A DNA stretch of 60,653 nucleotides from Gymnopilus junonius (lineage: Eukaryota > Basidiomycota > Agaricomycetes > Agaricales > Galerinaceae): assembly GCA_015501075.1 (NCBI GenBank), contig JADNYJ010000215.1:1-60653 (forward strand). The letters run 5' to 3'. Position numbers and translations under genes: made by a program. The notes beneath the pieces are model-generated. The model saw nothing but the letters and a program-made list of their open reading frames with translations, ran no database searches and had not been told where the DNA came from. Of this stretch, positions 1 through 11,019 are shown one piece after another. Positions within the stretch are counted from its first letter, which is position 1; each line of letters begins with the position of its first letter.

Positions 1-55
1 ACAACGGGACTATTTCAACAGTTCGGCAACTCCATACTAGGTGAGGACCGCGCCT

Positions 56-428
56 ATGACAACGCCTCCTTGGGGAAACCAAAGCAATGCAGGGTCTGGA
101 AGCGGCGGTGCTGGCGGCAGAGGAGGAGATATTGCCTCCCATAATAAAATAAGCAACGTATACAACATTGTTGAGGGAGTCGACCACGGTAAATTTTATT
201 TCTCCAAATGTATATATGCATTTACTCACATGAAAACACGTTAATCTCATTTTCATTGACTATAAATATGCAATTCAATATCATGTATTGTAATATACAC
301 CGCATTCTGCAATAAAAGGGCTATTCAGAGAACTCCTTACCGAGATTGAAGAGCTGAAGAGGCGCATAGATGCTCTTGAGTTTGATGCGCTTAAAAAACG
401 CGCAGACGCCGTTAAGGAAGTATCGTAG
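56..428 (+). CDS. Small hypothetical protein, two exons, Gly-rich then coiled coil
   Basis: Exon 1 (56-188) and exon 2 (319-428) join in frame across a GTAAAT donor and an AAG acceptor to give 80 aa. I chose ATG 56 because the same frame has a stop at 38-40. The first half is Gly/Ser-rich and low complexity. The second half is charged, with an E/K/L/R pattern (ELLTEIEELKRRIDALEF) expected of a short coiled coil. I do not recognise the family and assign no function. An upstream exon lying outside the window is possible. Confidence 0.4.
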
Positions 429-637
429 AATACATTGCGAAGGAACGCGAACATTTGGTAAATACAATACAATTTTATGCGCAACTAATGCTTTTATGTT
501 GGGTCTGCCGATACCCGATAATACCCAAACAAGTGCCCGCGAAGCCTTCCTCATATGTTTTTGGCGCTATTCTTGACAATTTCATTTTCATCATGAGACC
601 TGTATCGCAACTACCACATTTTTTGTTACTAAGCCAC

Positions 638-781
638 TCACATGCTCAGTCTAGACCGGGCTTATTTTTTTTTCTTTTGGGGAAGCTTCCTAAAACCCAT
701 TTACTTAAAATACTTACAGCCGTCACATGTTCAGTCTAGACCGGGCCTATTTTTTTTTCTTTTGGGGAAGCTTCCTAAAAC
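638..781. repeat. 59-bp direct repeat, two copies 85 bp apart
   Basis: Copies at 638-696 and 723-781 match at 57 of 59 positions (two C/T differences). Each carries TCAGTCTAGACCGGGC, then a nine-T run, then CTTTTGGGGAAGCTTCCTAAAAC. No coding sense is visible. It could be a local tandem duplication or debris of a dispersed repeat. Confidence 0.85.
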
Positions 782-1295
782 TGAATTCTCTATTCCACTC
801 CAAAACCTGGTTCACTGAAAGTGACCAGGCATAGATCTGGTAACTGGAGTTGACAAAATACAAGTCAGGAATGTTTGGTATTGAATAATAGTCATACATG
901 CAATTACACAGATGGGTAGAATTACCAGTCATTATTTGTCCTCATTCATGAACAGTTCTTTCGCGCTCGCTTATAGAGTACATATTGGCATCATTTACAA
1001 TGATGTAATGGTCGAAAAAGGCCACATCGCGAACAAAGAATCCAAAATTCAATACCTGACATTGGAAAGAGGTGCCAAGAGGAACAAAAGGGAAGACAAA
1101 ATCAGAAGGAAGACTGAGCCCCGTATAATGCTGAGAGCAAAAATTATAAGATTCTGATCAGAGAATTAAAATTGCAGAATCTGGGTGATTTCTAGCTAGA
1201 GTATTACAATGTATGAAATAATTTTAAGTTCAAGGCATTGTTGCTCAGACCTCAAGAACTGTAAGATAACCCTACCCACTGCAAGGGGTTATAAA
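782..1295. other. Intergenic, no gene recognised
   Basis: Only short, compositionally random open frames are present. This is the 3' flank of the minus-strand lectin that ends at 1296, and I see no RNA gene or element here. Confidence 0.5.
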
Positions 1296-2369
1296 TTAAC
1301 TAGAAGTCACAGACCATACCTGGTTCACATCTTCAGGTGTACAGGTCCAAATCTGCAAGATGTTCTGGTTCATCTTATCCCCATTTGTCAGGTCCAAACA
1401 GAAATTGGCACTGGTCAGCTTGATAGTTCCAGAGGTAGTGACGGGTGTCCAGGTCTGCTGAGGCAAGTTGGAGAAGCACTGCCAAATCTTCATCTTGAGG
1501 CCATTAGTCCCTACAGGAGGGTAAGACAGAGTTTGGAGAAATACAAAAAGGCAAAGCATACAAGTTGACTGATCACCGGAGTCAAGGCACCATTGGGACC
1601 CATCTGCGGGGTTGACTGAAGTCAATGCATTACCATTCCATTGCCACTTCTGAGTGGTGGAATCGTTACAGTCGAAGCTGAAATACAATTAGGTAGGACC
1701 AGATATTTTAGAAGAGCGACCTACATATCGACAGCAGTGCCATCGGCATAGGTCCCTCCAAGGATGCCCACACATTTAGAGTCATCTCCATTGGGGTGGA
1801 TATTCAGGCTGGAGGAACCTGAACCTGAAGAGCCTGAGCCGACCTGAACCTCGATGCTATTGTATCCGATCGCAGGGATTGCTTCGCCCTTACCAAGAAT
1901 GTAAATAATCAAGTACGTATGCTTCGTATAAAAAGACTTACTGGTGGGGTGGACAAAGTGACATGTTGAGTTTGGATTGAAGCTTTGCCTGATATACCAT
2001 TGGGAACAGTAAAAGTGAAATTTTCAAATTCGGTGAGGAATGCTCCACTGAATGAACCCTGGGCTTTATACTGTCCTATAAGAAGAACCTCTCCCAAGTT
2101 TGAAGACGGAGGTGGACACGCCGACGTTCCACAGGCAACGATACCAATCACGAGGCTGACTTCTAGCAATCCTGCTTCTGGGCTCTGAGCATATCTTTAA
2201 GCAAAGTAATTTATCCTGGAATGAAATTCAAACATACAGTGTCGATGCCCTGGAAGTATTGCACTGTAAAGTTCTGGCCAGGGATGAGGGTAGCACCTGC
2301 TTTAGGAGCATTGATTTGGGCTTTGGCAGCAGCGAAGAAGGTGGCAGCGAGAGCGTAGATGAGCTTCAT
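1296..2369 (-). CDS. Secreted ricin-B lectin-domain protein, paralogue A
   Basis: Five exons (2369-2238, 2184-1942, 1888-1725, 1677-1562, 1510-1296) join to 870 nt, 289 aa. Residues 1-18 form a signal peptide (MKLIYALAATFFAAAKAQ). Residues about 20-125 form an agaric secreted domain with the VIGIVACGTSACP and FENFTFTVPN signatures. A Gly/Ser linker follows, then a ricin-B/CBM13 trefoil domain with QxW-type elements (QKWQW, QQTW, NQVW) and the DLTNG and QIW cores. A carbohydrate-binding extracellular role is inferred from the family. Splice sites are conserved with paralogues B and C. The last intron is 51 nt, a multiple of three without a stop, so its retention would insert 17 residues in frame. 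Confidence 0.88.
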
Positions 2370-2417
2370 CTTTGTCAAATTGTTGGTTGTGTGATTAAGG
2401 GAGTAGATGATCTCTCG

Positions 2418-2425
2418 TTTAAATA
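2418..2425 (-). promoter_or_regulatory. TATTTAAA core-promoter-like box of lectin A
   Basis: On the minus strand TATTTAAA lies about 50 nt upstream of the lectin A ATG. A TATTTAA box recurs 42-47 nt upstream of lectins B and C, so position and sequence are conserved. Confidence 0.5.
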
Positions 2426-2429
2426 ATTC

Positions 2430-2700
2430 ATAACTCACCGATGCTAATGGTGTCCTCCTCCACTCTTTAGCGGTGTATGACTTGCGCGCATGCGGCCTTC
2501 AAGAACCTTACGGCCCCAACGACAAAGAATCAGAGAAATGGGCATGAAATGCCGATGTTCATGTCAGGTAGAACTTCGGCTGCTTTGTCTCTCGCTGTTC
2601 TAGGTATCGAGCTTGACAGGATTGCGGCTTCTGTGCCTTCCGAGCGCTACGGGTGTCAGACACATGCCAGCGGAGGGCATCCACCTTTATATATAGCACC
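2430..2700 (-). promoter_or_regulatory. Conserved upstream block of lectin A
   Basis: This block is clearly similar to 8395-8645 upstream of lectin C: shared stretches include GATTGCGGCTTCT, GCATCCAC and TTTATATATAGCAC, while translated frames are not conserved. On the minus strand it starts with TATATATAAA and ends at a GTRAG-type donor (CG|GTGAGT here, CG|GTAAGC in C). It may be a distal promoter with a 5'-UTR exon whose intron ends just before the ATG, or simply a duplicated promoter. Confidence 0.4.
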
Positions 2701-4028
2701 CATACCGACTTACAAGGTGAATTTAAGCCGGCGCTTTCGGCCAAATACCCTTGGTTGGACCAACCAGTTAAAATCCACCTCAATTGGCGAGGACCCAAAA
2801 TATCGTTACGTGAGATGGACCATTTTACGAAGTAGAATTACTAGCACCCTGAACAAAGATATTGAGAAGAACACGTGATGTCGAATTCGTCACTCTTAAT
2901 TCACTGACTAAGTTCAATCCTTTGATAGTCAATATTCAGAGCGGCGATAAACCTTTCATAAAGGCTCAGTACTTGCCTGTTTATGGGACTTTTGATGAAC
3001 GATACAAACGGAACTTCGGGGTTTGATCTATATGAGCATATCATGGGATCAATTAGCTGCAAGAAACGAAAAACAAGAATGCATTATCGTACCAAACCAC
3101 AAATATAAGCATGGGTGTTAGATATTATTATGCTCCCATTCAGGATGGTCTAAGCCCTGAGGCGACTTGCTCCTTGAGATAAACCGAGCATTGCATTGTC
3201 ATTAGTTCCTCTTCCCGAGACACGTCAGTCAAATACGGCAACAGTGGCGTCGTAAAATGCATTGCCTCGAAACGGAAGGCAGTCGGATGATGTGATTGAT
3301 CGAGATGAGTTGTGTATGGCTCAGGCGCCTCGCAATGATCTTCCTGAATATAACATCCAGTTCAAATATTCGCCAACTGTTGAATTGAAGGACTGAATTA
3401 TCTTCATTGACTTCTTGTCGTAGCCTATACCACGAGAATAGAGGAAAGTGATAACGTTCAAGTTGTAAACTGGTGTCGATTTGAAATGAATGCTGGTGTG
3501 GTGTAAAACAAATTTCAAATACAGTAAGGTTACTGGCTGTATTGAATTCATCAGCAGAAGTCTTTTGGTCAAATTGAACATGTTGTGAAAGACGCATAGC
3601 TCACCCATCGCATTACGTTTGACCTCGTGATATGGCCGTTAGAGACAAAAAAGGATGGACCGTCCTGTCAATCAGACCCTGAGCGTTCGGAATTTCATCA
3701 AAATAATACTGACCTACTGTCTTCGTGTACATCCCTTGCATGTGGAATGGAGGTTCCCTAGACCTTTCTCCAAGCAGAAGTTGAGTGCCCTTTTGAAGCT
3801 TCTGGCAGTGCTTGGAAGGAGGCCGTACTGTGGTTGTGGCGTTCAGGAGTCAGGATCGGCGTTTAATTAAAAGGGCTTGGCTTCGGGCTAGCCACCAAGG
3901 CACCAGATGCTGTGCAGAGTCTTAAGTATAAGAGCCGAGTATGCGTCGATGGTTTGTTGACCGTTGACGCCCCCTTATTCTGCAGCCGCGACGTTTTGTT
4001 GAACCATTCCTACGAACGACGTGATAAA
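2701..4028. other. Divergent intergenic region between lectin A and GPI-type gene
   Basis: About 1.3 kb without a supportable gene; open frames at 3229-3608 look random. A TATAAGA box at 3927-3933 lies about 96 nt before the ATG at 4029 and is a plausible promoter for that gene. Confidence 0.45.
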
Positions 4029-5065
4029 ATGTACTGTGCAGTGTCCATTTTTCTGTCCTCATTGGTTCTGAGTGCAAGGCAAGGTGAGTGAATCCATTCA
4101 ATCCTCAGCCCTTGAACTAGGAGTATTTACTGATTTTTTGCAGTGTCTGCATTACAGGTGATGAAGCGCAGCACAATTGAAGTCCTTCTGCCTCGGCAGG
4201 TCACAACCTCATCAGTAAGTAATCGTTAGAATCAATGTGTATGTAACTAACCTTGTTTACGACAGTGTTCAGCAACCTGTACACCCTTCCAATCAGCGTT
4301 AAATGTGAGTCAACCAAAATTCGCCCTGTATTTACCAGCTCTGACGGCAGCCCTCCAAAGTCATGTACGACCACTGCTTGCTTCTGCACAACTGCCATCG
4401 CGAATAGTCTTCAACAATGCGTAAATTGCGCACTTGAAGGAAACACGGATGCGACTATGCTGAATGCGGCGGAACAGCTTGTATCTGGTACGCACATTCG
4501 TGGTCGGCAGCATGTGTATGTGTCTGATCGTGATGGCACCCTTGTAGATTTCGAACTCGTCTGTGGAACGTTTCCCATACCCAGTGTGACGATCAATACA
4601 GCCAGTGGCCCAAGCTCCACTCCATTGTCGGCTACCAATACTGCCAGTCATTCAGGTAGTTTGCCTTCAACTTCCCTCACCACCAGCGATTTGGCCACGT
4701 CAACCGTTATGACTCCAGATGTTCCTTTTACACTGCCCACGACCATTCAGCAAATTACTATTGGTCCTTCGGGTAATTCGGGCGCTTCGACCACGGCCAC
4801 CTCTCCTTCTACAAGCTCCACTGGCACGATTACGTTTGGTGGATTGACGAGCAGAGGTTCTAGAGGAGGAATTGTCGACTTCGTATTGGTGACCATGTGC
4901 GGCGTCTTGGGTATACTTAGTTTTAGCGATCTGAGACGGTTACAATTTGTGAGGATGTCAACGTCTGTCCCGCTGCAAGGTTTCATATTATATAGCTTTC
5001 ATAATGCTTTGGCTTTGTCCAGTGGTTTCCAGGGAGATTACAAGGTCCATGGCATTTGCGGTTAA
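4029..5065 (+). CDS. Secreted Cys-rich, Ser/Thr-rich GPI-type protein (copy 1)
   Basis: Exons 4029-4083, 4144-4214, 4266-4304, 4361-4487 and 4548-5065 give 269 aa. The N-terminus (MYCAVSIFLSSLVLSA) is a signal peptide. A Cys-patterned domain follows (CSATC, SCTTTACFC, IANSLQQCVNC), then a Ser/Thr-rich stretch, as in fungal cell-wall GPI proteins. Intron 3 is placed at 4305-4360 because it preserves the Cys pattern and matches the second copy at 9559-10481. The C-terminus lacks the stop used by that copy and runs about 40 residues past the hydrophobic segment, so GPI attachment is less certain or a further intron exists. Function unknown. Confidence 0.75.
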
Positions 5066-5557
5066 GAGTGCTAGTAAACGTTCATGATCGACGCGTCGGC
5101 GCTGAGCGGCGCTGAAGCGGATGGCATGGAATTTGCGTGTATTTGGCAAGAGCCTCGACAATCGTGATTCGTCGTCGACTTGTTGGCGACGCCCCTCTTT
5201 TTTCTATCTTTTTGTTGCACTGGCCGTGTCTTATGTCTAGGATTGAGAAAGAATCCTAAAGTCATGTTGTCAAAGACAATTTGGATCCTCAAGCTGAAAT
5301 GCACTGGCAATTGAGTGTGTCGATTCACTCTTTCGTCGTTTCCAACCTTCCCGTCAGTATGCGTTCTCTCCGATTATGGAAATGGTGGCGCAAATTATTA
5401 CCCCATCAAATACTCTGGGCAGGTAGTGATCGGAGGAAGCGCAAAGTAGAAAGGATTTATTCAATATATTGAAGCGTAATTAAGTCTATCGAATTATAAA
5501 TCGCGCAAAACTAATGTAAAGTCCTGTGCTGGTGAAATAAAGTCCGTGCATCTCTGA
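5066..5557. other. Convergent 3' intergenic region
   Basis: Lies between the ends of the GPI-type gene (+) and lectin B (-). No gene or element was recognised. Confidence 0.5.
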
Positions 5558-6638
5558 CTAGCTAGCTGTCACGGACCAGATTTGGTTTGCATCATTCGCT
5601 GTACACTGCCAGATTTGCAAGAGATTCTGATTGGTTTTGTTCCCGTTTGTAAGGTCGAGGCAGAAGTTGGCAGAAATTATTTTGATAGTCCCGGACGTGG
5701 TGACGGTTGTCCACGTTTGTTGGGGTAAACTGGGGAAGCACTGCCAAATTTTCATCTTCTGACCATTAGTCCCTACTCGATCTGTGAACTACGGAAGTGG
5801 CGTAGTAAAAATAAAGGACGCACATGTTGATTCATCACCAGCATCAAGACACCAATGTGACCCATCAGCTGGGTTGACTGAAGTTAAGGTGTTCGCGTTC
5901 CATTGCCACTTTTGTGTATTGGAGCCGTTACAATCGAACCTAAACAGACCATTCAGTTCATATCAAAGTATCTGGAACAGTAAGATAGTGACGTACACGT
6001 CGACGGGGGTGCCGTCTGCAAAAGCGCCTCCAAGAATGCCCACGCATTTAGAGTTATCACCATTGGGGTGGATATTCAAGCTGGATGCACCTGAAGAGCC
6101 TGAACCGACCTGAACACCAACGCTAGCATATTGTATGCCAGGGAAAGAATGTTGCTTTTAAGATAAGTAAATAACCTAGTCTGAAGACTTTGACTCTTGT
6201 GGAAAAGACTTACCGGTGGTGCGATCAAGGTAACATGCTGAACTTGAATTGAAGCTGTCCCGGATATGTCGTCGGGAACAACAAAGGTGAAATTTTGAAA
6301 ACTATTAAGGGTGTTTCCAAATAAGCCCTGACCCTCGTATCTTCCTATGAAGAGATTTTCGCCCAAGTCGGCGGATGGCGATGGACAGGCGGATGTCCCA
6401 CAAGAGACGATGCCAATAACCAGTCCCACTTCATCCACTCCGGCCTCCGCGCTCTAGATGTTGTTAAGCAAATGACCCTCGCAATAAAAAAGCTCAAGCA
6501 TACGGTGGAGATGGGCACGATAACCTGAACCGTGACATCCTGACCAGGGACAAGAGTAGTGCCTGGTTTGGGAGCACCGATGGAAAACTGAGCTTGAGCA
6601 CAAGCAATGAGAGAAGTGAGGAGCAATAAGAGTTTCAT
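5558..6638 (-). CDS. Secreted ricin-B lectin-domain protein, paralogue B
   Basis: Exons 6638-6504, 6453-6214, 6154-5997, 5939-5824 and 5772-5558 sum to 864 nt, 287 aa. The signal peptide is MKLLLLLTSLIACAQAQ. The N-terminal secreted domain carries VIGIVSCGTSACPSP and FQNFTFVVPDD, followed by a short Gly/Ser linker and a ricin-B domain with QKWQW, CFPSLPQQTW, DLTNGNKTNQN and NQIW. Intron positions and phases equal those of A and C. It is the most diverged paralogue and has no GPI-type partner next to its promoter. Its last intron is also 51 nt but contains an in-frame stop. Confidence 0.88.
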
Positions 6639-6679
6639 GTTCCGTAACGTTTTGTCAATTCTGAATGGAGGAGCCTTCA

Positions 6680-6687
6680 TTTAAATA
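6680..6687 (-). promoter_or_regulatory. TATTTAAA core-promoter-like box of lectin B
   Basis: Minus-strand TATTTAAA sits 42 nt upstream of the lectin B ATG, equivalent to the boxes of lectins A and C. Confidence 0.5.
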
Positions 6688-6699
6688 AGTCGGGATTAT

Positions 6700-7259
6700 C
6701 CAATAAGGAGAGCATTCTGCGATGTTAGAAAGCGCCTGGGCAGACCAAAATCTAGTCGATAATTACCAGCTCTTAGGGTAGCGTCGCTATTACACGGTCA
6801 AGAATCCAGATCACGTAGCCTTGAAGGCCTAGCTCCGGCCCTTCAATGCTTGCATTAGGCGTTCTAGGCGTGGCAGTTGCGGTGTGAAAATTTGAATAAT
6901 TTCGCCGTTTGACGGGAATTTGATGGTCGGTGTAAGGACAGATCGTAATTCCGTGGCCACCGCGCCCTAATAGTATTTTAGGAAGATATCAATTTCAAAG
7001 AATTGTCCTTTTATGCAGCACACCTTGGATAAACTTGACTTGCTGGTTTAGTCCGTTTTATCCGAGGTGAGCCCGTCGCATCCAAATTGTAGGATCAACT
7101 CAAGATTTAAAGAGAACAGCAGATTATGTCTTTATTACGGTGAAAACAGCATTCTAGTCACAAATAAAATTTTAAGTGCAAGTTATTGTAACTAAAACAG
7201 TCAAACTCCGAGTAGGCTTGTAAGAAGGCATTTATACCAAATGTGGCAGGAGTTACGAA
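6700..7259. other. Intergenic region between lectins B and C
   Basis: Upstream of lectin B and downstream of lectin C; no coding frame or RNA gene could be supported. Confidence 0.5.
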
Positions 7260-8334
7260 TTAACTAGGAGTCAAGGACCATGTCTGGTTCTCGTCGCCAC
7301 TGCAGGTCCAAATTTGCAGGACGTTCTGATTGGTCTTGTCCCCATTTGTCAAGTCCAAACAGAAATTAGAACCGGTCAGCTTGAAAAGACCAGATGAGGC
7401 AGACTCGGTGAGGAAGGTCCAATTTTGCTGAGGCAAGTTGGAGAAGCACTGCCAAATTTTCATCTTCAAGCCATTGGTCCCTGTCAGGAGGGTGAGACAG
7501 AGTTTGAACAGACACAGAAAAAAAAATTACAAGTCGATTGATCACCAGAGTCAATGCACCATTGAGATCCATCCGCAGGGTTGATTGAAGTTATCGCATT
7601 GTTATTCAATTGCCAGTTCTGAGTGATGGACTCATTACAATCGAAGCTAAAGACTGTCAGGTAAGTTGAGATGAGTTGGACGACTGACATACATATCAAC
7701 AGCGTTTCCATCAGCGTAGGTTCCTCCAAGGATGCCCACACATTTAGAATTATCGAAATTAGGGTGGATATTCAAGCTGGATGAACCTGAACCTGAAGAT
7801 CCCGAGCCGACCTGAACCTTGACGCTATCGTAAGCGATGTTGGGCTGAGAATGCCCCTTCCCAGCGAATTAAATAATCAAGGTCTTAAAGTCTTGCATCG
7901 AAACTTACTGGTGGAGTAGTCAAGGTGACAAGTTGAGCTTGAATTGACGCTGCACCCGATATATCGTTAGGAACAGTAAAAGTAAAGTTTTCGAACGTGT
8001 CGAATTCTCCGGAAGAGCCTTTGGCTTCGTATTTCCCTATGAGAAGGACTTCGCCTAGGTCCGAAGATGGCACTGGACACGGAGATGTTCCACAGGCAAC
8101 GATGCCAATTACCAGGCTGACTTCTTCAAATCCTGCTGCCGGGCTCTGAACAGGTCAATGAATAACTGGCCTTAACCATGTAATGAATCTTGAACGTACA
8201 GTGTTGACGCTTCCTGTAATTTGAACTGTAAAGTTCTGACCAGGAACTAGGGTGGCACCCGCTTTAGGAGCACCTATGAACTGGGCTTTCGCAGCAGCAA
8301 AGAGGGAGGCGGCGAGAGCGTATGAAATCTTCAT
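7260..8334 (-). CDS. Secreted ricin-B lectin-domain protein, paralogue C
   Basis: Exons 8334-8200, 8145-7909, 7856-7693, 7646-7531 and 7480-7260 sum to 873 nt, 290 aa. The signal peptide is MKISYALAASLFAAAKAQ. The N-terminal domain has PKAGATLVPGQNFTVQ and FENFTFTVPND; the ricin-B domain has TQNWQLNNN, CFSNLPQQNW, DLTNGDKTNQN and NQTW. It is closest to paralogue A, including the upstream region, which supports a segmental duplication. Both copies sit divergently to a GPI-type gene. A sugar-binding extracellular role is inferred from the family. Confidence 0.88.
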
Positions 8335-8380
8335 CTTCGTCAAGTTGTTGGTTGTGAGCAAAGGAGTTGGGAATCTCTTG

Positions 8381-8387
8381 TTAAATA
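8381..8387 (-). promoter_or_regulatory. TATTTAA core-promoter-like box of lectin C
   Basis: Minus-strand TATTTAA lies 47 nt upstream of the ATG, matching lectins A and B. A conserved CG|GTAAGC donor-like site lies a few bases upstream. Confidence 0.5.
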
Positions 8388-8649
8388 GTTCACGGCTTAC
8401 CGATAGTCACGGTATTCCTCCAGTCGTCAGCGGTGCATAGTTTGCTCGCATGCAGCCCTGAAAGCCATACAACCCAGACGACAAAGGATTGCCGACGTCC
8501 AAGTCAAGCAAAACTTCGGCAGCCATGTTTTTTGCTGCTCTTGCTGTCGTAGTTGACTGGATTGCGGCTTCTTTTCTTCCGAGTGTTACGGGTAAGGGAG
8601 GTCGGGTAGACATCAACGGAAAGCATCCACGCTTTATATATAGCACACG

Positions 8650-9523
8650 TCGTGCCTGCCGCTTTAGTACTTAAGGCGTTAACCCGCGACTCGACTTCCG
8701 GTGGGCTGTGAGGATGTAAGGTATAACTCAAGTTAAGGTCAGGCTATATAGCCCTCTTCATAATTGCACAGAAAAGAGGTCATGTTGAAACGGATCGGCG
8801 ACCCGATTTACGTCTAGAGCTGCGACAGAGTCAATAATGTGAACGAACCTTTTGTAAATCAGGTTATACTTACCTGATGACGAAACCGTCGATTACGAAG
8901 GTATCGGCGCTTTAATATCTGCGTTATGAATGAACTTTAAAAAAAGAAGAAACCTACATATTCCGCACCTAACCATGAAAGTAAAGCATCCTCTATTGAA
9001 AGCGAGAAACGTGGGTGCTAAGAGATAAGCCTCCAAAGCAATAAAAACCTACGTTACTTTCAACTGACCGGCCGGAAGGCAACTAGTGATCGAATGATAT
9101 AGGCCGACAGTCTGTGGTCCATAGGGCGGCAAATAGGGTGCCACATTTACGATAGTCCTTCCAAAATATTGTTCCTTGTCTTAATTTTCGACAGTGATTG
9201 AGTCCACACTCTGGTTGCTTTGATGGTCATTCATAGGGTAGGGATCTGCACAGAATCTGCAGAGACCTTTCATCGCGAAGAAGAAATTGCGAAAGATCTC
9301 ACCCTTCGACTTTGGCGGGTACCGATTGATGGCGAGGTGGCCTCGTGGTCAGCAATAGCGGTTAAGGATCAAAAAGGACGAGCGCTCAGCGCTCAGTCCT
9401 TCGCCAAGAAATTTTTATGCGAGAACCGAATTATTTATTAAGCACAGGTGGAAGGTAGCCTGTTAAACTTTCCAACCTTCCCTCAAACATACGGCTTTCG
9501 TTGAGGGACCCACCAACAATAAA
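8650..9523. other. Divergent intergenic region between lectin C and second GPI-type gene
   Basis: Counterpart of 2701-4028 in the first copy of the pair, but shorter. No coding frame was supported; the open frame at 9220-9441 has no recognisable content. Confidence 0.45.
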
Positions 9524-10481
9524 ATGTACTGCAGGTTTTCCATTGTCCTTCGTTAGCTATGAGCGTATGGCAAGGTGAGTAAGTTTACCCCCCTGAGTAG
9601 ATGTTATAGACGGCGAAGTATTCACCATTTTTCTACTTTGCAGTGTCTGGGTCTGCACTGGAAATGGTGAAGCGCAGCTCTGTTGACATGCTTCTACCAA
9701 GGCAAACTACACCATCATCAGTGAGTACTCGCCAGAAGTAATGGTTTACCATAGGTAAACATCGTAGAAGCTGACCTTGCTTACAACAGTGCATAGCATC
9801 CTGCGGACCCTTCCAAACGGCATCGAATGTGAGTGAAAAGAAGTTTGTCCCGTTTTACTGGATCTGATGGAGACGTGCAAAGACGTGTAACGATGCATCA
9901 TGCTTTTGCGTACCTGCTATTGCCAATAGTCTTCAGCAATGCATGAATTGCGGTCTTGAAGGAATCACGGACCAGACGACGTTGAGCAATGCGGAGCAAC
10001 TTGTATCTGGTACGTATATTCGCCTTTCGGAATATGTGCTTGCGCTTAACTTTAATGGGACCTTTTAGGATACGACATCGTCTGTAAAGGTTTTAATGTC
10101 CCCTTCGTGACGATCAACACGTCCACTGGACCAACTCCCATTGCACCTGCACCTGTACTGCCGACTGCCAATACTGCCAGTCATTCGGGCACTTCAACGT
10201 CTTTCGTAACCTCGCACAAGAGCTCTTTTTCCAGCACCAGCGTTTCGCCTACGTTGACTTCTACGAGTCAAAGCACTTCGTCTGCATCGTCCACAACCAT
10301 TCAGCAACTTACAGCTGCTCCGTCGGATGATTCGAGTTCTTCGACGACGTCCGCTTTTTCTACGAACTCGAGCGGCACGGTTACTTCTGGATCGACGAGT
10401 GGATGTTTTACAGCTGGAAGTGTCGATATGGTCTTTTTGGCAATGTATGGTGCTTTGAGTATGGTTTTTATGGCTTTCTGA
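9524..10481 (+). pseudogene. GPI-type Cys/Ser/Thr-rich gene, copy 2, broken signal peptide
   Basis: Paralogue of 4029-5065 with the same five-exon plan: exons (9524/9559)-9574, 9644-9720, 9790-9828, 9883-10009, 10069-10481. The ATG equivalent to copy 1 (9524) meets a stop at 9554 because the signal-peptide exon is about 4 nt shorter. The only in-frame start, 9559, gives 223 aa with no hydrophobic leader. The Cys region (CIASC, TCNDASCFC, LQQCMNCGL) and a hydrophobic GPI-like tail (VDMVFLAMYGALSMVFMAF) are intact. Either a recent pseudogene or a protein made from an unseen upstream exon. Confidence 0.6.
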
Positions 10482-11019
10482 CAACGTTAGGCTGATGTCA
10501 GTGGAAATTTGGGATTGGGTTGGGATTGAAACTATATCGTTCGTTTTTCTATTTGTAACTTCGTATAATAGTGCCACAGAGCCTACACGTTCTTTATCCA
10601 GTTGTTCCAGTTGAGTCAGAGTCCAAAGAATTAGTTGAGCGCAGGCGAAGATAAGATTGTTTTGAGTTACACTGTTACGTAATTAGGCTAAAGTTACGTA
10701 TGCTTGGCAAGAGCTTCCAAACTCTACCGTCACGTCACCGAAATCAGCCAACGACGCTTGGTCGACGTTGTCGGCGACGTTCTCAAGGCCTATTTCTACA
10801 TTGCCTTTCTGTTTCGCTCTGTCTCCTCATTTAACTGCTATCAAATTATCTGCCTTTTTGTATTACTACCAGCCGAATCTTCTTAGATTCCGGCATAACC
10901 AAAAGGTCGGCAATCTTGCACTGTTGACAGTTGACATTGTGCTTAACGTGTCTGGCCTTGCGGCCGTTAATTTAATAGTATTACAAAGTATTCCTTATTG
11001 AAAGAGCAAAGCGAAGATC
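10482..11019. other. Intergenic region upstream of MON2
   Basis: 3' flank of the GPI-type copy and 5' flank of MON2. No gene seen and no obvious TATA box near the MON2 start. Confidence 0.5.

Noticed and set aside
10194..10577. Arg-rich minus-strand ORF
   Set aside because: Antisense shadow of the Ser/Thr-rich exon of the GPI-type gene.
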